A stretch of 64,000 nt of DNA from Streptomyces sp. AJS327. GTDB lineage: Bacteria > Actinomycetota > Actinomycetes > Streptomycetales > Streptomycetaceae. Below, one piece after another: positions 7,721 to 15,829 of the stretch. Numbering within the stretch: the stretch's first letter is position 1; the number at the start of each line of letters is the position of its first letter. The position numbers and the translations under genes are program-made. The notes beneath the pieces were generated by a model. That model had not been told where the DNA came from. It ran no database searches and saw only the letters and a list, made by a program, of their open reading frames with translations. The DNA lies in assembly GCF_013450295.1 (NCBI RefSeq), contig NZ_SKBR01000001.1:2058501-2122500 (forward strand). The letters run 5' to 3'.

Positions 7721-8514
7721 AGGATCTGTCCCGTCCGCCCGGCCAGCGCCGCGAGGCCGCGCAGCACGGCGTACGGCACGACCTGGCTGGTCGCGGGGTT
7801 CTCCGGGTCGGGCAGGTGCGCGACCTCGAAGCGGTACGCGCCGTGCGCGCTGGCGGCCTCCACGACGTGCCGGGTGTGGCGTGCCCCGGGATCGGCGACG
7901 ACCCGGACCCGCACGGCGTCCAGGTCGCCGACGGCGAGGGCGAGGGAGGCGGCCACGTTCGTCGACTTGGGGAACTTCACGGGGATGTCGCGGGCCGTTC
8001 CGGACATGACCTCGACCGGCTCGGTCGCGGACCGCAGCCGGGAGCGCAACCCCTCGTCCATCCAGGGCTGTTCGAGGGTGGAGGGCAGCTTGGTGGTGGT
8101 CAGCCGGACCTGTTCGAGAGGGCCGAGGGAACGCACCGCCTGGAGAAGGTCGAGACCGCCGACGGCGCCGCCGGTGAAGTAGACCCGGCCGGGACCGGTC
8201 GCCAGCAGCCGCTTGGCCAGAGCCTCGTCGGTGAGCGCGCCGGTCGACGCGACCAGGAGGTCGGTCCCGGAACCGAGGACCCGCTCACCCCATTCCCGGA
8301 CGACGTTCTGCCCGGCCGCCTCGACGATCAGGTCGCACCGTTCCAGGGCCTCCTCGAAGGAGAGCTGCGGAGCGGGCACCGTGTCACCCAGCGGACGGTT
8401 GTCGATGACGCAGGTCAACTCGGCGCCGGGAATGGCGTGCTCGGAGAGGGCGGCGCCGACGACGCGGCCGATGGCGCCCCAGCCGACAAGACCCACCCTG
8501 CGTGGCGTGCTCAT
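7717..8514 (-). CDS. Aspartate dehydrogenase-like NAD(P)-dependent oxidoreductase
   Basis: 265-residue protein of the L-aspartate dehydrogenase (DUF108) family. The N-terminal Rossmann motif is GLVGWGAIGRVVG, followed by a conserved EAAGQNVVREWG segment, STGAL, and the C-terminal aspartate dehydrogenase domain with KFPKSTNVAASLALA and VADPGARHTRH. True aspartate dehydrogenases make oxaloacetate and ammonia. In this catabolic operon a relative acting on a pathway aldehyde or amino/imino intermediate is more likely, possibly meaning a nitrogen-containing substrate, but this is inference. ATG at 8514 overlaps the extradiol gene stop (ATGA). Confidence 0.85.
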   Translation of the reverse strand: MSTPRRVGLVGWGAIGRVVGAALSEHAIPGAELTCVIDNRPLGDTVPAPQLSFEEALERCDLIVEAAGQNVVREWGERVLGSGTDLLVASTGALTDEALAKRLLATGPGRVYFTGGAVGGLDLLQAVRSLGPLEQVRLTTTKLPSTLEQPWMDEGLRSRLRSATEPVEVMSGTARDIPVKFPKSTNVAASLALAVGDLDAVRVRVVADPGARHTRHVVEAASAHGAYRFEVAHLPDPENPATSQVVPYAVLRGLAALAGRTGQIL

Positions 8515-9449
8515 GCGGTGGCCTCCAGCGAAGCGAGCGGACCGGGGTCGGGTGAACCGGCCATGGACGAGCGGATCGCCTTCGACGGCGGCCCCGCCGT
8601 GCCCCAGAGGTCGGATAGTTCGGGCACACGTCGCCACACCCGGGCGATCCACGCGTCCTCGACGATCTGCGCGACCTCCGAGGTGTACTCGCACACGAGG
8701 CCGGACGGGTCGGTGAAGTAGGAGAAGGTGTTGTTGCCGGGGCCGTGCCGCCCCGGCCCCCACCCCGGGTCGATGCCGTGGTGCCTGAGACGGCCGAGCC
8801 CGCGCATGAAGTGGTCGACCGAACTCATCTCGTAGGCCACGTGGTTGAGGGAGGCCCACTCGGCCTGGTTGAAGGCGACGCAGTGGTGGTCCGCGTTGCA
8901 GCGCAGGAACGCCATCTGGTGTTCGGACCAGTCGGAGACCCGCAGGCCGAGCACGTCGCGGTAGAACGCGACGGAGGCGTCGATGTCGGTGGTGTTCAGG
9001 ACGGCGTGCGTGACCCCGACGGGCACGGCGGCGTCCCGGCCGCGCGGCGCGACCGCCTCGACCTGCGCGCTGATCTCCACGAGCCGCCGCTCGGGGTCGG
9101 CGAAGCGCAGACCGTAGCCGCCGCCCACCTGGTCGAGCGGTCCGGGGCCGAGCACGGGGGTGATCCCCCGGGCCGCCAGGCGCCGGGCGGCCTCGTCGAC
9201 CTCGGCTGGCGTGGCCACGGCGAACGCGAGCCGGCCCAGGCCGGTGCGGTCCGCGCGGGTGAGGTGCAGGACGTGGTGTTCCTCGCCCGTGCCGCGCAGC
9301 CACGCCGCCGTGCCGCGCTCCGCCTCGACAGTGGTGAGGCCCCAGACCTCCTCGTAGAAGTCGGCGGCCTCGGTGAGCGCGGGGGTGAGCAGTTCGACGT
9401 AGCGCAGGGAGCGCAGCCGGGCGACGGGTCCTGGCGATGGGTGCGGCAT
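8511..9449 (-). CDS. Extradiol ring-cleavage dioxygenase, VOC type
   Basis: Type I extradiol dioxygenase of the catechol 2,3-dioxygenase/VOC family, 312 residues with two tandem VOC modules. The active-site iron ligands are visible in the C-terminal module as H148, H203 and E254 (GVTHAVL, LNHVAYEM, VCEYTSE), with the supporting histidine H235 in GPGRHGPGNN. It would open a catechol-like ring next to the two hydroxyls with O2. The N-terminal module lacks the metal set, as usual. ATG at 9449, with GGAGA upstream. It is the second gene of the operon, 27 bases after the aldehyde dehydrogenase. Confidence 0.93.
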   Translation of the reverse strand: MPHPSPGPVARLRSLRYVELLTPALTEAADFYEEVWGLTTVEAERGTAAWLRGTGEEHHVLHLTRADRTGLGRLAFAVATPAEVDEAARRLAARGITPVLGPGPLDQVGGGYGLRFADPERRLVEISAQVEAVAPRGRDAAVPVGVTHAVLNTTDIDASVAFYRDVLGLRVSDWSEHQMAFLRCNADHHCVAFNQAEWASLNHVAYEMSSVDHFMRGLGRLRHHGIDPGWGPGRHGPGNNTFSYFTDPSGLVCEYTSEVAQIVEDAWIARVWRRVPELSDLWGTAGPPSKAIRSSMAGSPDPGPLASLEATA

Positions 9450-9476
9450 GAGTGTCTCCAGACGACGGGGCGCGGG

Positions 9477-10964
9477 TCAGTTGGCCCAGGGGAGGGGCGC
9501 GTCCGAGGTGCCCCAGTAGAGGGACTTCTGGCGCTGGTAGGCGCGGATCGCGTCGCGGCCCTTCTCCGTTCCGAGTCCGCTGTCCTTCATCCCGCTGAAC
9601 GGGGTGGAGGCGCTGAACTGCTTGTACGTGTTGATCCAGACCGTCCCCGCCTCGATCCGGCGCGCCAGCCGCCAGGCGGCCCGGTGGTCGCGGGTCCAGA
9701 TCCCGCAGGCGAGCCCGTAGACGGAGTCGTTGGCCTGGTGGACTAGGTCGTCCTCGTCCTCGTAGGGCAGGGCGACCAGGACGGGACCGAAGATCTCCTC
9801 CTGGCAGGTCCGTGCGGTGTGGGGAAGACCGTCGAGGACGGTCGGCAGGTAGTACGCGCCGTCCCGGTAGGCGTCACCCTCGGGCGCCCGGCCGCCGCAC
9901 AGCACCCGGGCGCCCTCCGAGCGGGCCAGGTCGACGTGGGCGGCGACCGAGTCCCGGTGCCGGTGGTGGACCAGCGGCCCGACCTGCGTGCCGGGGTCGG
10001 TCCCCGGGCCGACGCGCAACCTGCCCACGCGGTCGACGAGTTCAGCGACGAAGCCGTCGTAGATCTCGCGGGCGACGAAGAGCCGCGAACCCGCGACGCA
10101 GGACTGGCCGCTGGACGAGAAGATCCCGAACATCACGCCTGCCAGCGCCTGTTCGACGTCCGCGTCGGGGCGCACGATCGTCGGCGACTTGCCGCCGAGT
10201 TCGAGGGAGGCCGGGATCAGCTTCGAGGCGGCCACGGCGGCGATGGACCTGCCGGTCTCCGTGCCGCCGGTGAAGCTGACGCGGGTGACGAGTGGGTGGC
10301 GTACGAGGGCGTCCCCGACGATCCCGCCGCTGCCGGGCAGAACAGACAACAGGGCTGTGGGAAGGCCGAGTTCGCCGAGCGCCTGGTGGATCAGGCGGCC
10401 GAGCGCGAGGGAGACGAGGGGGGTCCAGGCCGCGGGTTTGAGCAGGACGGCGTTGCCGGCGGCCAGGGCGGGCGCGATCTTCTGCGCGTCGCTGGCCACC
10501 GGGGAGTTCCAGGGGTTGATCGCCCCGACGACACCGACCGGTTCGTACACGCTCATCGTCACGTACGGGCCGCGGGACGGGGTGACGGATTCCTCGGCCG
10601 TCTCCAGGGCCGCCGCCATGTACCGGAAGGTGCCCGCCGCGCTCAGCGCCAGGGCCCTCGTCTCCACGAGGGTCTTGCCGGTGTCGGCGGTCTGGAGCGC
10701 GGCGAGTTCCTCGGCCGCCTCCTCGGTCAACTCCGCGACGCGGTACAGCAGTCGGGCGCGCTGGTGCGGGAGCAGCTCGCGCCAGGCGGGGTCGGCGACG
10801 GCGAGCGCGGCGGCCCGCGCCGCCTCGTCGACCTCTTCGGCGGACGCGGAGTGAACGGTGGCGAGCGGTGCTCCGGTGGCCGGGTCGACGGTCTCGACGG
10901 GGTCGCCCGCACCGCGTCGCCACTGGCCCGCGATGAGGATGTCGGTGGGGAGGTGGTGAGGCAC
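9477..10964 (-). CDS. NAD(P)-dependent aldehyde dehydrogenase
   Basis: Full-length aldehyde dehydrogenase, 495 residues, of the betaine/hydroxymuconic-semialdehyde type. E255 (LELGG) is the general base and C289 (SGQSCVAGS) the catalytic thiol. The substrate-binding PWNSP and FTGGTETG cofactor motifs are intact. In a meta-cleavage operon it probably oxidises a semialdehyde released from the ring. GTG start at 10964 has GGAGG eight bases upstream. It is the first gene of the operon and its promoter must lie in the following divergent region (10965-11249). Confidence 0.93.
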   Translation of the reverse strand: MPHHLPTDILIAGQWRRGAGDPVETVDPATGAPLATVHSASAEEVDEAARAAALAVADPAWRELLPHQRARLLYRVAELTEEAAEELAALQTADTGKTLVETRALALSAAGTFRYMAAALETAEESVTPSRGPYVTMSVYEPVGVVGAINPWNSPVASDAQKIAPALAAGNAVLLKPAAWTPLVSLALGRLIHQALGELGLPTALLSVLPGSGGIVGDALVRHPLVTRVSFTGGTETGRSIAAVAASKLIPASLELGGKSPTIVRPDADVEQALAGVMFGIFSSSGQSCVAGSRLFVAREIYDGFVAELVDRVGRLRVGPGTDPGTQVGPLVHHRHRDSVAAHVDLARSEGARVLCGGRAPEGDAYRDGAYYLPTVLDGLPHTARTCQEEIFGPVLVALPYEDEDDLVHQANDSVYGLACGIWTRDHRAAWRLARRIEAGTVWINTYKQFSASTPFSGMKDSGLGTEKGRDAIRAYQRQKSLYWGTSDAPLPWAN

Positions 10965-11249
10965 GGGCGGGACCTCCAGGCGGTCTGCGACCTACGGGGG
11001 AGCGGGCGGCGCGGCGGGGGCGGGAGCCCCGAAGCGCCGCAGCACTAGAAACCTAAGGGCTTAAATACTTACCCGCAAGACCTCATGGAGAAGTCGTCGT
11101 CGGGGCGTCATGCGAGGTCGATCGCGTGGGGTGGAAGTGGCGCGGTATTCAAGATGACTAAGGGGTAAACCATTGACCCCTTAGTTAAGTGCTCCTACTG
11201 TCTGCGCGACTCCCCTCTGTTCGCGTTGTTGTCGCGAAAGGACCCCCGT
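10965..11249. promoter_or_regulatory. Divergent control region, aromatic operon / MFS importer
   Basis: This 285-base spacer between opposite genes holds an AT-rich island around 11041-11075 and another at 11150-11190 in otherwise very GC-rich DNA. The first contains CTAAGGG close to TTAAATA. The second contains a perfect inverted repeat sharing the same CTAAGGG core (see 11157-11185). Both transcription units must start here. Exact -35 and -10 boxes could not be assigned with confidence. Confidence 0.7.
11157..11185. promoter_or_regulatory. Inverted-repeat operator ACTAAGGGGT-N9-ACCCCTTAGT
   Basis: A perfect 10-bp inverted repeat with half-site ACTAAGGGGT and a 9-base spacer lies about 65 bases before the MFS start. 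A single related half-site, CTAAGGG, is at 11053-11059. This is the best operator candidate for the aromatic operon. The TetR-MarR fusion encoded just past the MFS gene is the nearest regulator, though the link is inferred. Confidence 0.7.
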
Positions 11250-12614
11250 ATGACGAATCTGGCCGACAAGCCGGACCTCGGCTCGATAGCCGCCCGGCTC
11301 GAACGACTACCGCAATCCCGTTGGCACGTGAAGGTCAGGTTCCTCATCGGCGCGGTCACGTTCTTCGAGGCGTTCGACCAGCTCCTCGCCGCCTCGGCGC
11401 TGCCCGTCCTGATCAAGGAGTGGCACCTCAGTACGGCCCAGGCGACCTTCGCGGTCACCTCCGGCTCCGTGGGCATGCTCCTGGGCGCCCTGGCGGCGGG
11501 GTGGCTGGGCGACCGGATCGGCCGGGTGCGGACCGTGACCCTCGGTGTCGCCATCACCGCGCTCGCGAGCCTCGCCGTGGCGTTCGCGAACGGCATCGAA
11601 CTCTTCGCGCTCTTCCGCTTCGTCCAGGGTCTCGGCATCGGTGGTGTCGTCCCCGTCGCGGCCACGTACATCAACGAGATCTCCCGCGCCGACAAGCGCG
11701 GCCGGTTCGTCCTGATGTACGAGATGATCTTCCCGGCGGGACTGGCCTCGGCCAGCCTCGTCGCCGTATGGGTGGTGCCCAACCTCGGCTGGCGCGCGAT
11801 GTTCGTGATCGGCGCGCTGCCCGTCTTCCTCGCCGCCGCCCTGCCACGACACGTCACCGAGTCACCCCGCTGGCTGCTCTCCCAGGGCCGTGTCGAGGAG
11901 GCCGAACAGGCCATCGCCCACATCGAGACGGAGGTCGCGGCAGCCACCAGGCAACCGCTGCCGGAACCGGCCCCGGGCCGCGTCGAGGACACCTCCCGGG
12001 GCCGTCTGCGGGAGCTGTTCACCGGTCGCTACCTGCGCCGCACGACCGTGCTCGCCGGGCTCTGGTTCGTCGCCTACTACGTCAACCACGGCATCAGCAC
12101 CTGGTTGCCCTCGCTCTACACCAAGAACTTCGGACTCGACCTGACCACCGCGCTCGTGTACACGCTGATCAGCAACGTGACGGGCATTCTCGGTACCTTC
12201 GTCGCCGCCCTCGTCATCGACCGCGTCGGCCGGCGCCCCGCCCTGGTGGCCGCACTCGGCTGCACCGCCTGTACCCTCGTGACGCTCGCCCTGGCCGGTG
12301 CCACGTCCGGAAGCCAGGTCGCGATCTTCGCCTCCTGCACGACGTTCTTCGTTTACGCGATCAACGCGGGCCTCTACCTCTACTCGCCCGAGCTGTACCC
12401 GACGCGCAATCGCGCCAAGGGCGCCGCGTTCGGCGGCCTGTGGAACCGCCTCGGTGTGATCCTCGGCCCGATCACGGTCGGTGCGATCATCGGCGCGGGC
12501 GGCAGCCTGACGGTCGTCTTCGCCCAGCTCGGTGCCGTGGCCCTGGTGGGCGCGGTGATCGCGCTCTTCGCGGAGGAGACGAAGGGGAAGACGCTGGAGG
12601 AGCTGAACTCCTGA
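11250..12614 (+). CDS. MFS transporter, aromatic acid/sugar porter type
   Basis: Major facilitator with 12 predicted membrane helices, 454 residues. Signature motifs between helices 2 and 3 (GWLGDRIGRVRTV) and after helix 6 (PRWLLSQGRVEEAEQ) mark the aromatic acid:H+ symporter/sugar porter branch. It probably imports the substrate of the divergent operon by proton symport across the cytoplasmic membrane. ATG at 11250 is chosen over an upstream in-frame start because GAAAGGA precedes it and the local sequence (TNLADKPD) begins the conserved region. Transcription ends at twin hairpins after 12618. Confidence 0.9.
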   Translation: MTNLADKPDLGSIAARLERLPQSRWHVKVRFLIGAVTFFEAFDQLLAASALPVLIKEWHLSTAQATFAVTSGSVGMLLGALAAGWLGDRIGRVRTVTLGVAITALASLAVAFANGIELFALFRFVQGLGIGGVVPVAATYINEISRADKRGRFVLMYEMIFPAGLASASLVAVWVVPNLGWRAMFVIGALPVFLAAALPRHVTESPRWLLSQGRVEEAEQAIAHIETEVAAATRQPLPEPAPGRVEDTSRGRLRELFTGRYLRRTTVLAGLWFVAYYVNHGISTWLPSLYTKNFGLDLTTALVYTLISNVTGILGTFVAALVIDRVGRRPALVAALGCTACTLVTLALAGATSGSQVAIFASCTTFFVYAINAGLYLYSPELYPTRNRAKGAAFGGLWNRLGVILGPITVGAIIGAGGSLTVVFAQLGAVALVGAVIALFAEETKGKTLEELNS

Positions 12615-12617
12615 ACC

Positions 12618-12678
12618 CCCGGCGTGCGCCGGGATGTTCGGGGCCGGGCCTCCCGCCAGGGGCGCGGGGGCCCGGCCC
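12618..12678. terminator. Twin hairpins between convergent MFS and TetR-MarR genes
   Basis: Two inverted repeats fill this spacer. CCCGGC-gtgc-GCCGGG is at 12618-12633. GGGCCGGGCC (12641-12650) pairs with GGCCCGGCCC (12669-12678) across an 18-base loop. They can stop transcription from both sides. The 16-base sequence of the first hairpin recurs exactly in another terminator at 60096-60111. Confidence 0.75.
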
Positions 12679-12679
12679 G

Positions 12680-13834
12680 CTACGTCGGCCGGCTGGTCAG
12701 TGACCGCCGCAGGCCGTCGAGCAGCGCGGCGAGCTGCCGCTGGTCACCCGGGACCAGGCCCGCGAGCAGCTCCCGTTCCTGGCCGCGGCGCTCCTCGGAC
12801 ACGCTGCCGACCAGGTCGAGCCCCGCCGGGGTCAGGCGCAGACGCACGATGCGGCGGTCCTGGCCGTCTCGTTCGCGGGTGATGAGGCCGGCCTCCTCCA
12901 GCCGGTCGGCGTGCTGGGTGACACCGCCGGCGCTGACCGCGCCGGCCGCGGCGATCTCGCCCATCGTGCGCCGGTAGGGGGCGCCCGCCGCCCGAAGGGC
13001 GGCCAGCACCTCGAAGGCGGCCAGGCTGACGCCGTGCCGCTTCACGACGCGGCCGATCAGGGTCCGGTACCGCGTGGTGCACTCGTTGAGCGCGGCGAAG
13101 ACGGCCGGGCCGGACGCGCCGGGGGTGGGGGAAGCCGGCGGCTGGCGCGCGGTGTCAGCGCCGGTGTCGGGCTCGCGGCCGGGGTCGGGCTCAGGGCCCG
13201 GCTCGGGCGACCGCCCGGTCAGCGCCGCCGTCAGAACGTCCGCGAGCAGGGGCTCCAGCGTGTCCGTCGGCACCGATCTGGCCGGTTCGTGAGCGAAGAG
13301 ATAGCGCTCCATGATCACGCCGAACAGGACGCTGCGGATCATGGCGATGCGCGCCTCCGCCGCGTCATGGCCACCGAGCAGGCGTCTCAGCGGCTCGCTG
13401 ACCTGGCGGTCGAGGATCGTGGACAGCAGCTCCGCGCTGGGCGGATGGCTGAGACCCGAGCGGATCAGCGCCGGCCAGGGGTCGTGCGCGTGGAGCCGGT
13501 CCCAGCGGTCGAGATAGTCGCGGGCCAGGGCCCGCGGCAACTCCTCCCGGCCGACCGAGGGTTCGTCGAGAACGCCCTCGGTGACGCCGGTCCCACTGCT
13601 GACGATCTCCCGGAACAGGCCGTCCTTCGAGCCGAAGTACGACATGACGAGTCCCGGAGTGACGTCCGCCTCGGCCGCGATGGCCCGGATGCCCACGTCC
13701 TTGTAGCCCCGGGCGGCGAACAGGCGCCGGGCCGCCTCCAGTACGGCGCCGCGCCGCCCCTCGGGGTCGTGGGAACGGCCGCGGCGGGGCGCGGGGGGTG
13801 TGGGGGGTGTGGGGGTGTGGTGCGCTGCGTTCAC
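12680..13834 (-). CDS. TetR-MarR fusion transcriptional regulator
   Basis: 384-residue protein carrying two DNA-binding regulators in one frame. Residues about 27-205 are a TetR repressor (HTH FAARGYKDVGIRAIAAEADVT, then SYFGSKDGLF and an effector domain). A Pro/Glu/Ala linker (about 205-240) follows. Residues about 245-384 are a complete MarR winged helix (YRTLIGRVVKRHGVSLAAFEVLAALRAAG, GGVTQHADRLEEAGLITRE, QDRRIVRLRLT). Either half alone is a full-size family member. Start is GTG at 13834. A TTTAAT -10-like box eight bases upstream suggests leaderless mRNA, and a TetR-type palindrome overlaps that promoter, suggesting autoregulation. It may control the aromatic operon, the Mo hydroxylase operon, or both. 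Confidence 0.9.
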   Translation of the reverse strand: MNAAHHTPTPPTPPAPRRGRSHDPEGRRGAVLEAARRLFAARGYKDVGIRAIAAEADVTPGLVMSYFGSKDGLFREIVSSGTGVTEGVLDEPSVGREELPRALARDYLDRWDRLHAHDPWPALIRSGLSHPPSAELLSTILDRQVSEPLRRLLGGHDAAEARIAMIRSVLFGVIMERYLFAHEPARSVPTDTLEPLLADVLTAALTGRSPEPGPEPDPGREPDTGADTARQPPASPTPGASGPAVFAALNECTTRYRTLIGRVVKRHGVSLAAFEVLAALRAAGAPYRRTMGEIAAAGAVSAGGVTQHADRLEEAGLITRERDGQDRRIVRLRLTPAGLDLVGSVSEERRGQERELLAGLVPGDQRQLAALLDGLRRSLTSRPT

Positions 13835-13844
13835 GGTCTCAGAT

Positions 13845-13858
13845 TAAACGAGTGTTCA
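13845..13858. promoter_or_regulatory. TetR-type operator at regulator promoter
   Basis: On the minus strand, TGAAC-actc-GTTTA is a 5-4-5 inverted repeat with one mismatch, 11 bases before the GTG of the TetR-MarR gene and overlapping its TTTAAT -10-like box. Binding here would block the gene's own promoter. Confidence 0.55.
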
Positions 13859-13953
13859 TAAACCGGGTGCCGTTCGCACCGGCGGCACGCGTCCGGGGCA
13901 CGCGCCCACGGCACGCCCCGGGACTCGTCAGGGCGGTCCAACACGGCTGTTTG

Positions 13954-13965
13954 GAACGGCCGTTC
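13954..13965. promoter_or_regulatory. Palindromic operator GAACGGCCGTTC
   Basis: Perfect 12-bp palindrome flanked by TTTG on the left and AAAA on the right, giving a longer AT-edged dyad. The pattern is like TetR-family operators. It lies 120 bases before the TetR-MarR gene and about 430 before the Mo hydroxylase operon. Confidence 0.6.
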
Positions 13966-14317
13966 AAAAGTGTCGCGCGAGGCCCGCCGCCCCGCCCTGG
14001 CCCGCTCGGGTCCGCCCGCCACCGCCCCGCCCTGGCGCGACGACCTCCGCCGCGCGGAAGGCCGCCGTCTCCCCGGGGCATGCCCGGCGAGGCGGTCCTC
14101 CGTGGCCGCTCACGCCGCGTGCTCCCTCTCCGCGGGCGGTCGCCGCCGACCGGGGAGCGGCGCCGACGCACCCGCGACGTGCGGGGCGCGGCCCTGGGTG
14201 CCGGGCTGACCGGCGGGGTCACGACGCGGTGCGCGGAGGGGCTCGCCCGTCGTTGCCTCGTCGGGACAGGTGCCGCGGGTCGCACACCGGGAGTGCGGCG
14301 AATCTCCCGAACCCTCT

Positions 14318-14360
14318 TGCCAAGAAGAAACTTTAGTGTGAATCATTTCAGGCATTAGGT
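14318..14360 (+). promoter_or_regulatory. AT-rich promoter region of Mo hydroxylase operon
   Basis: Lower-GC tract in front of the operon. It includes TTGCCA as a possible -35 box and a short dyad TGAA-tcat-TTCA (14339-14350) of the kind bound by MarR proteins. The encoded MarR at 18973 could bind here. Assignment is tentative. Confidence 0.4.
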
Positions 14361-14394
14361 AGATGCGTCGTCCGAGAGGCATGGTGCAAGCCGC

Positions 14395-15264
14395 TTGAAA
14401 CCGACACCCTTCGACTACAGCGCTCCCCGCAGCCTCCCCGAGGCGCTCGCCCTGCTCGCCGACGAGGAGCGGGAGACCAAGGTCCTGGCCGGCGGCCAGT
14501 CCCTGATCCCCATGCTCAGCATGCGCCTCGCCCGCCCGGAACGACTCGTGGACATCACTCGCGTCCCCGGCCTGGACCGGCTCCACGTGGACGCGTCGGG
14601 TGCCCTGCGCATCGGGGCGGCCGTCCGGCAGGCCCGGGTCGCGGCCGACCCCGCCGTACGCGAGGGCTGGCCGCTGCTCGCGGCGGCGATCAGCCACATC
14701 GGCCACCCGCCGATCCGCCACCGCGGCACGGTCTGCGGCAGCCTCGCGCACCACGACCCCGCCGCCGAACTGCCCAGCGCGGCGCTCGCTCTCGACGCGC
14801 GCCTCGTGGTCGCCGGACCTGGCGGCACCCGTACCGTCGACGCCGCCGACTTCTTCGTCGCCACCTTCCAGACGGCCCTGGAGCCCGACGAACTCCTCAC
14901 CGAGACCGTCATCCCGCCACGAGCCGGTGACGGCTGGGCCTTCGAGGAACTCGCCCGCAGACACGGCGACTTCGCCACCGTCGGTGTCGCCGTCACCCTG
15001 CGCCGGGCGCCGGACCGGCGCACGGTCGCCGCGGCCCGCGCGGTCTTCTGCGGCGCGGGCCCCGTCCCCGTCCGGCTGCCCGCCGTCGAGAACGCGCTGA
15101 CCGGCAGCGACGCGGGCGCCGCCGCCCTCGACGCGGCCGCGTCCGCCGCGCTCGCCGGGCTCGATCCCGCCGGCGACGTCCACGCCACGGCCGCCTACCG
15201 CCGCGAGGCCGCCGCCCACCTCCTCGTCCGTGCCTGTACCCACGCCTGGGAGCGCTGTTCATGA
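14395..15264 (+). CDS. Mo hydroxylase FAD-binding (medium) subunit, CoxM-like
   Basis: FAD subunit of a xanthine dehydrogenase/CO dehydrogenase-type molybdenum hydroxylase, 289 residues. It moves electrons from the 2Fe-2S clusters to the final acceptor. The FAD pyrophosphate motif AGGQSLIPMLSMRLARP (about 32-48) and the second motif IGHPPIRHRGTVCGSLAHHDP (about 102-122) are both intact. Start is a TTG at 14395, giving the family-typical MKPTPFDY start; no ATG or GTG in this frame fits. No strong ribosome site is visible. It overlaps the 2Fe-2S subunit start by 4 bases (ATGA). Confidence 0.92.
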   Translation: MKPTPFDYSAPRSLPEALALLADEERETKVLAGGQSLIPMLSMRLARPERLVDITRVPGLDRLHVDASGALRIGAAVRQARVAADPAVREGWPLLAAAISHIGHPPIRHRGTVCGSLAHHDPAAELPSAALALDARLVVAGPGGTRTVDAADFFVATFQTALEPDELLTETVIPPRAGDGWAFEELARRHGDFATVGVAVTLRRAPDRRTVAAARAVFCGAGPVPVRLPAVENALTGSDAGAAALDAAASAALAGLDPAGDVHATAAYRREAAAHLLVRACTHAWERCS

Positions 15265-15824
15265 CCCCCGAACCCACCACCGCCCCGGCGGCCGTCCACA
15301 CCGTGCCGCCGCCACTCGCCGAACCCTCCGGCTGGCACGAGATCTCCCTGACCGTCAACGGTGCCCCCGTCACCGCCCAGGTGGAGTCCCGGCTGCTGCT
15401 CAGCGACTTCCTGCGGGACCGGCTCCGCCTCACCGGCACCCACGTCGGCTGCGAGCACGGTGTCTGCGGCGCCTGTACCGTCCTCGTCGACGGTGTCCCC
15501 GCGCGCTCCTGCCTGACACTGGCCGTGCAGTGCGGCGGTACCGAACTGCGTACCGTCGAGGGCCTCGCCCCCGGGGACGCGCCGCTCACCCCCGTCCAGC
15601 GGGCCTTCCACGAGTGCCACGGCATGCAGTGCGGCTTCTGCACCGCCGGATTCGTGATGACCGCCACCGCCCTGTCCGAACAGCCCGAGCGGCCGGGCGC
15701 GGGGGACGTCGCTGACGCCCTCAGCGGCCACCTCTGCCGCTGTACCGGCTACCGCAACATTCGCCGTGCCGTGTGCCAGGCGCTGGACGAGCGCTTCGCC
15801 GACAGCGCCGAGCGGGGGGAGTGA
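15261..15824 (+). CDS. Mo hydroxylase 2Fe-2S subunit, CoxS-like
   Basis: 187-residue iron-sulfur subunit. The N-terminal plant-type ferredoxin domain has CEHGVCGACTVLVDG plus a further Cys (RSC), and the C-terminal helical domain has QCGFCTAGF and CRCTGYRNI, together giving two 2Fe-2S clusters. The first about 30 residues are a Pro/Ala-rich extension not needed for the fold. It carries electrons from the Mo centre to FAD. Coupled to both neighbours: ATGA overlap upstream and a GTGA-like junction downstream. Confidence 0.94.
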   Translation: MTPEPTTAPAAVHTVPPPLAEPSGWHEISLTVNGAPVTAQVESRLLLSDFLRDRLRLTGTHVGCEHGVCGACTVLVDGVPARSCLTLAVQCGGTELRTVEGLAPGDAPLTPVQRAFHECHGMQCGFCTAGFVMTATALSEQPERPGAGDVADALSGHLCRCTGYRNIRRAVCQALDERFADSAERGE

Positions 15825-15829
15825 CCCGC

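Larger units (their letters stand above)
13835..14394. other. Gene-free divergent region with operators
   Basis: About 560 bases with no supported gene; frames here lack family signals. It contains the promoter and operator of the TetR-MarR gene, a separate palindrome at 13954-13965 and the Mo hydroxylase promoter region near 14318-14360. The central part is GC-rich and featureless. Confidence 0.6.

Noticed and set aside
13798..14358. Open frames in the TetR-MarR/Mo hydroxylase spacer
   Set aside because: Arg/Pro/Gly-rich translation with no ribosome site or family resemblance. They overlap operators and promoters.
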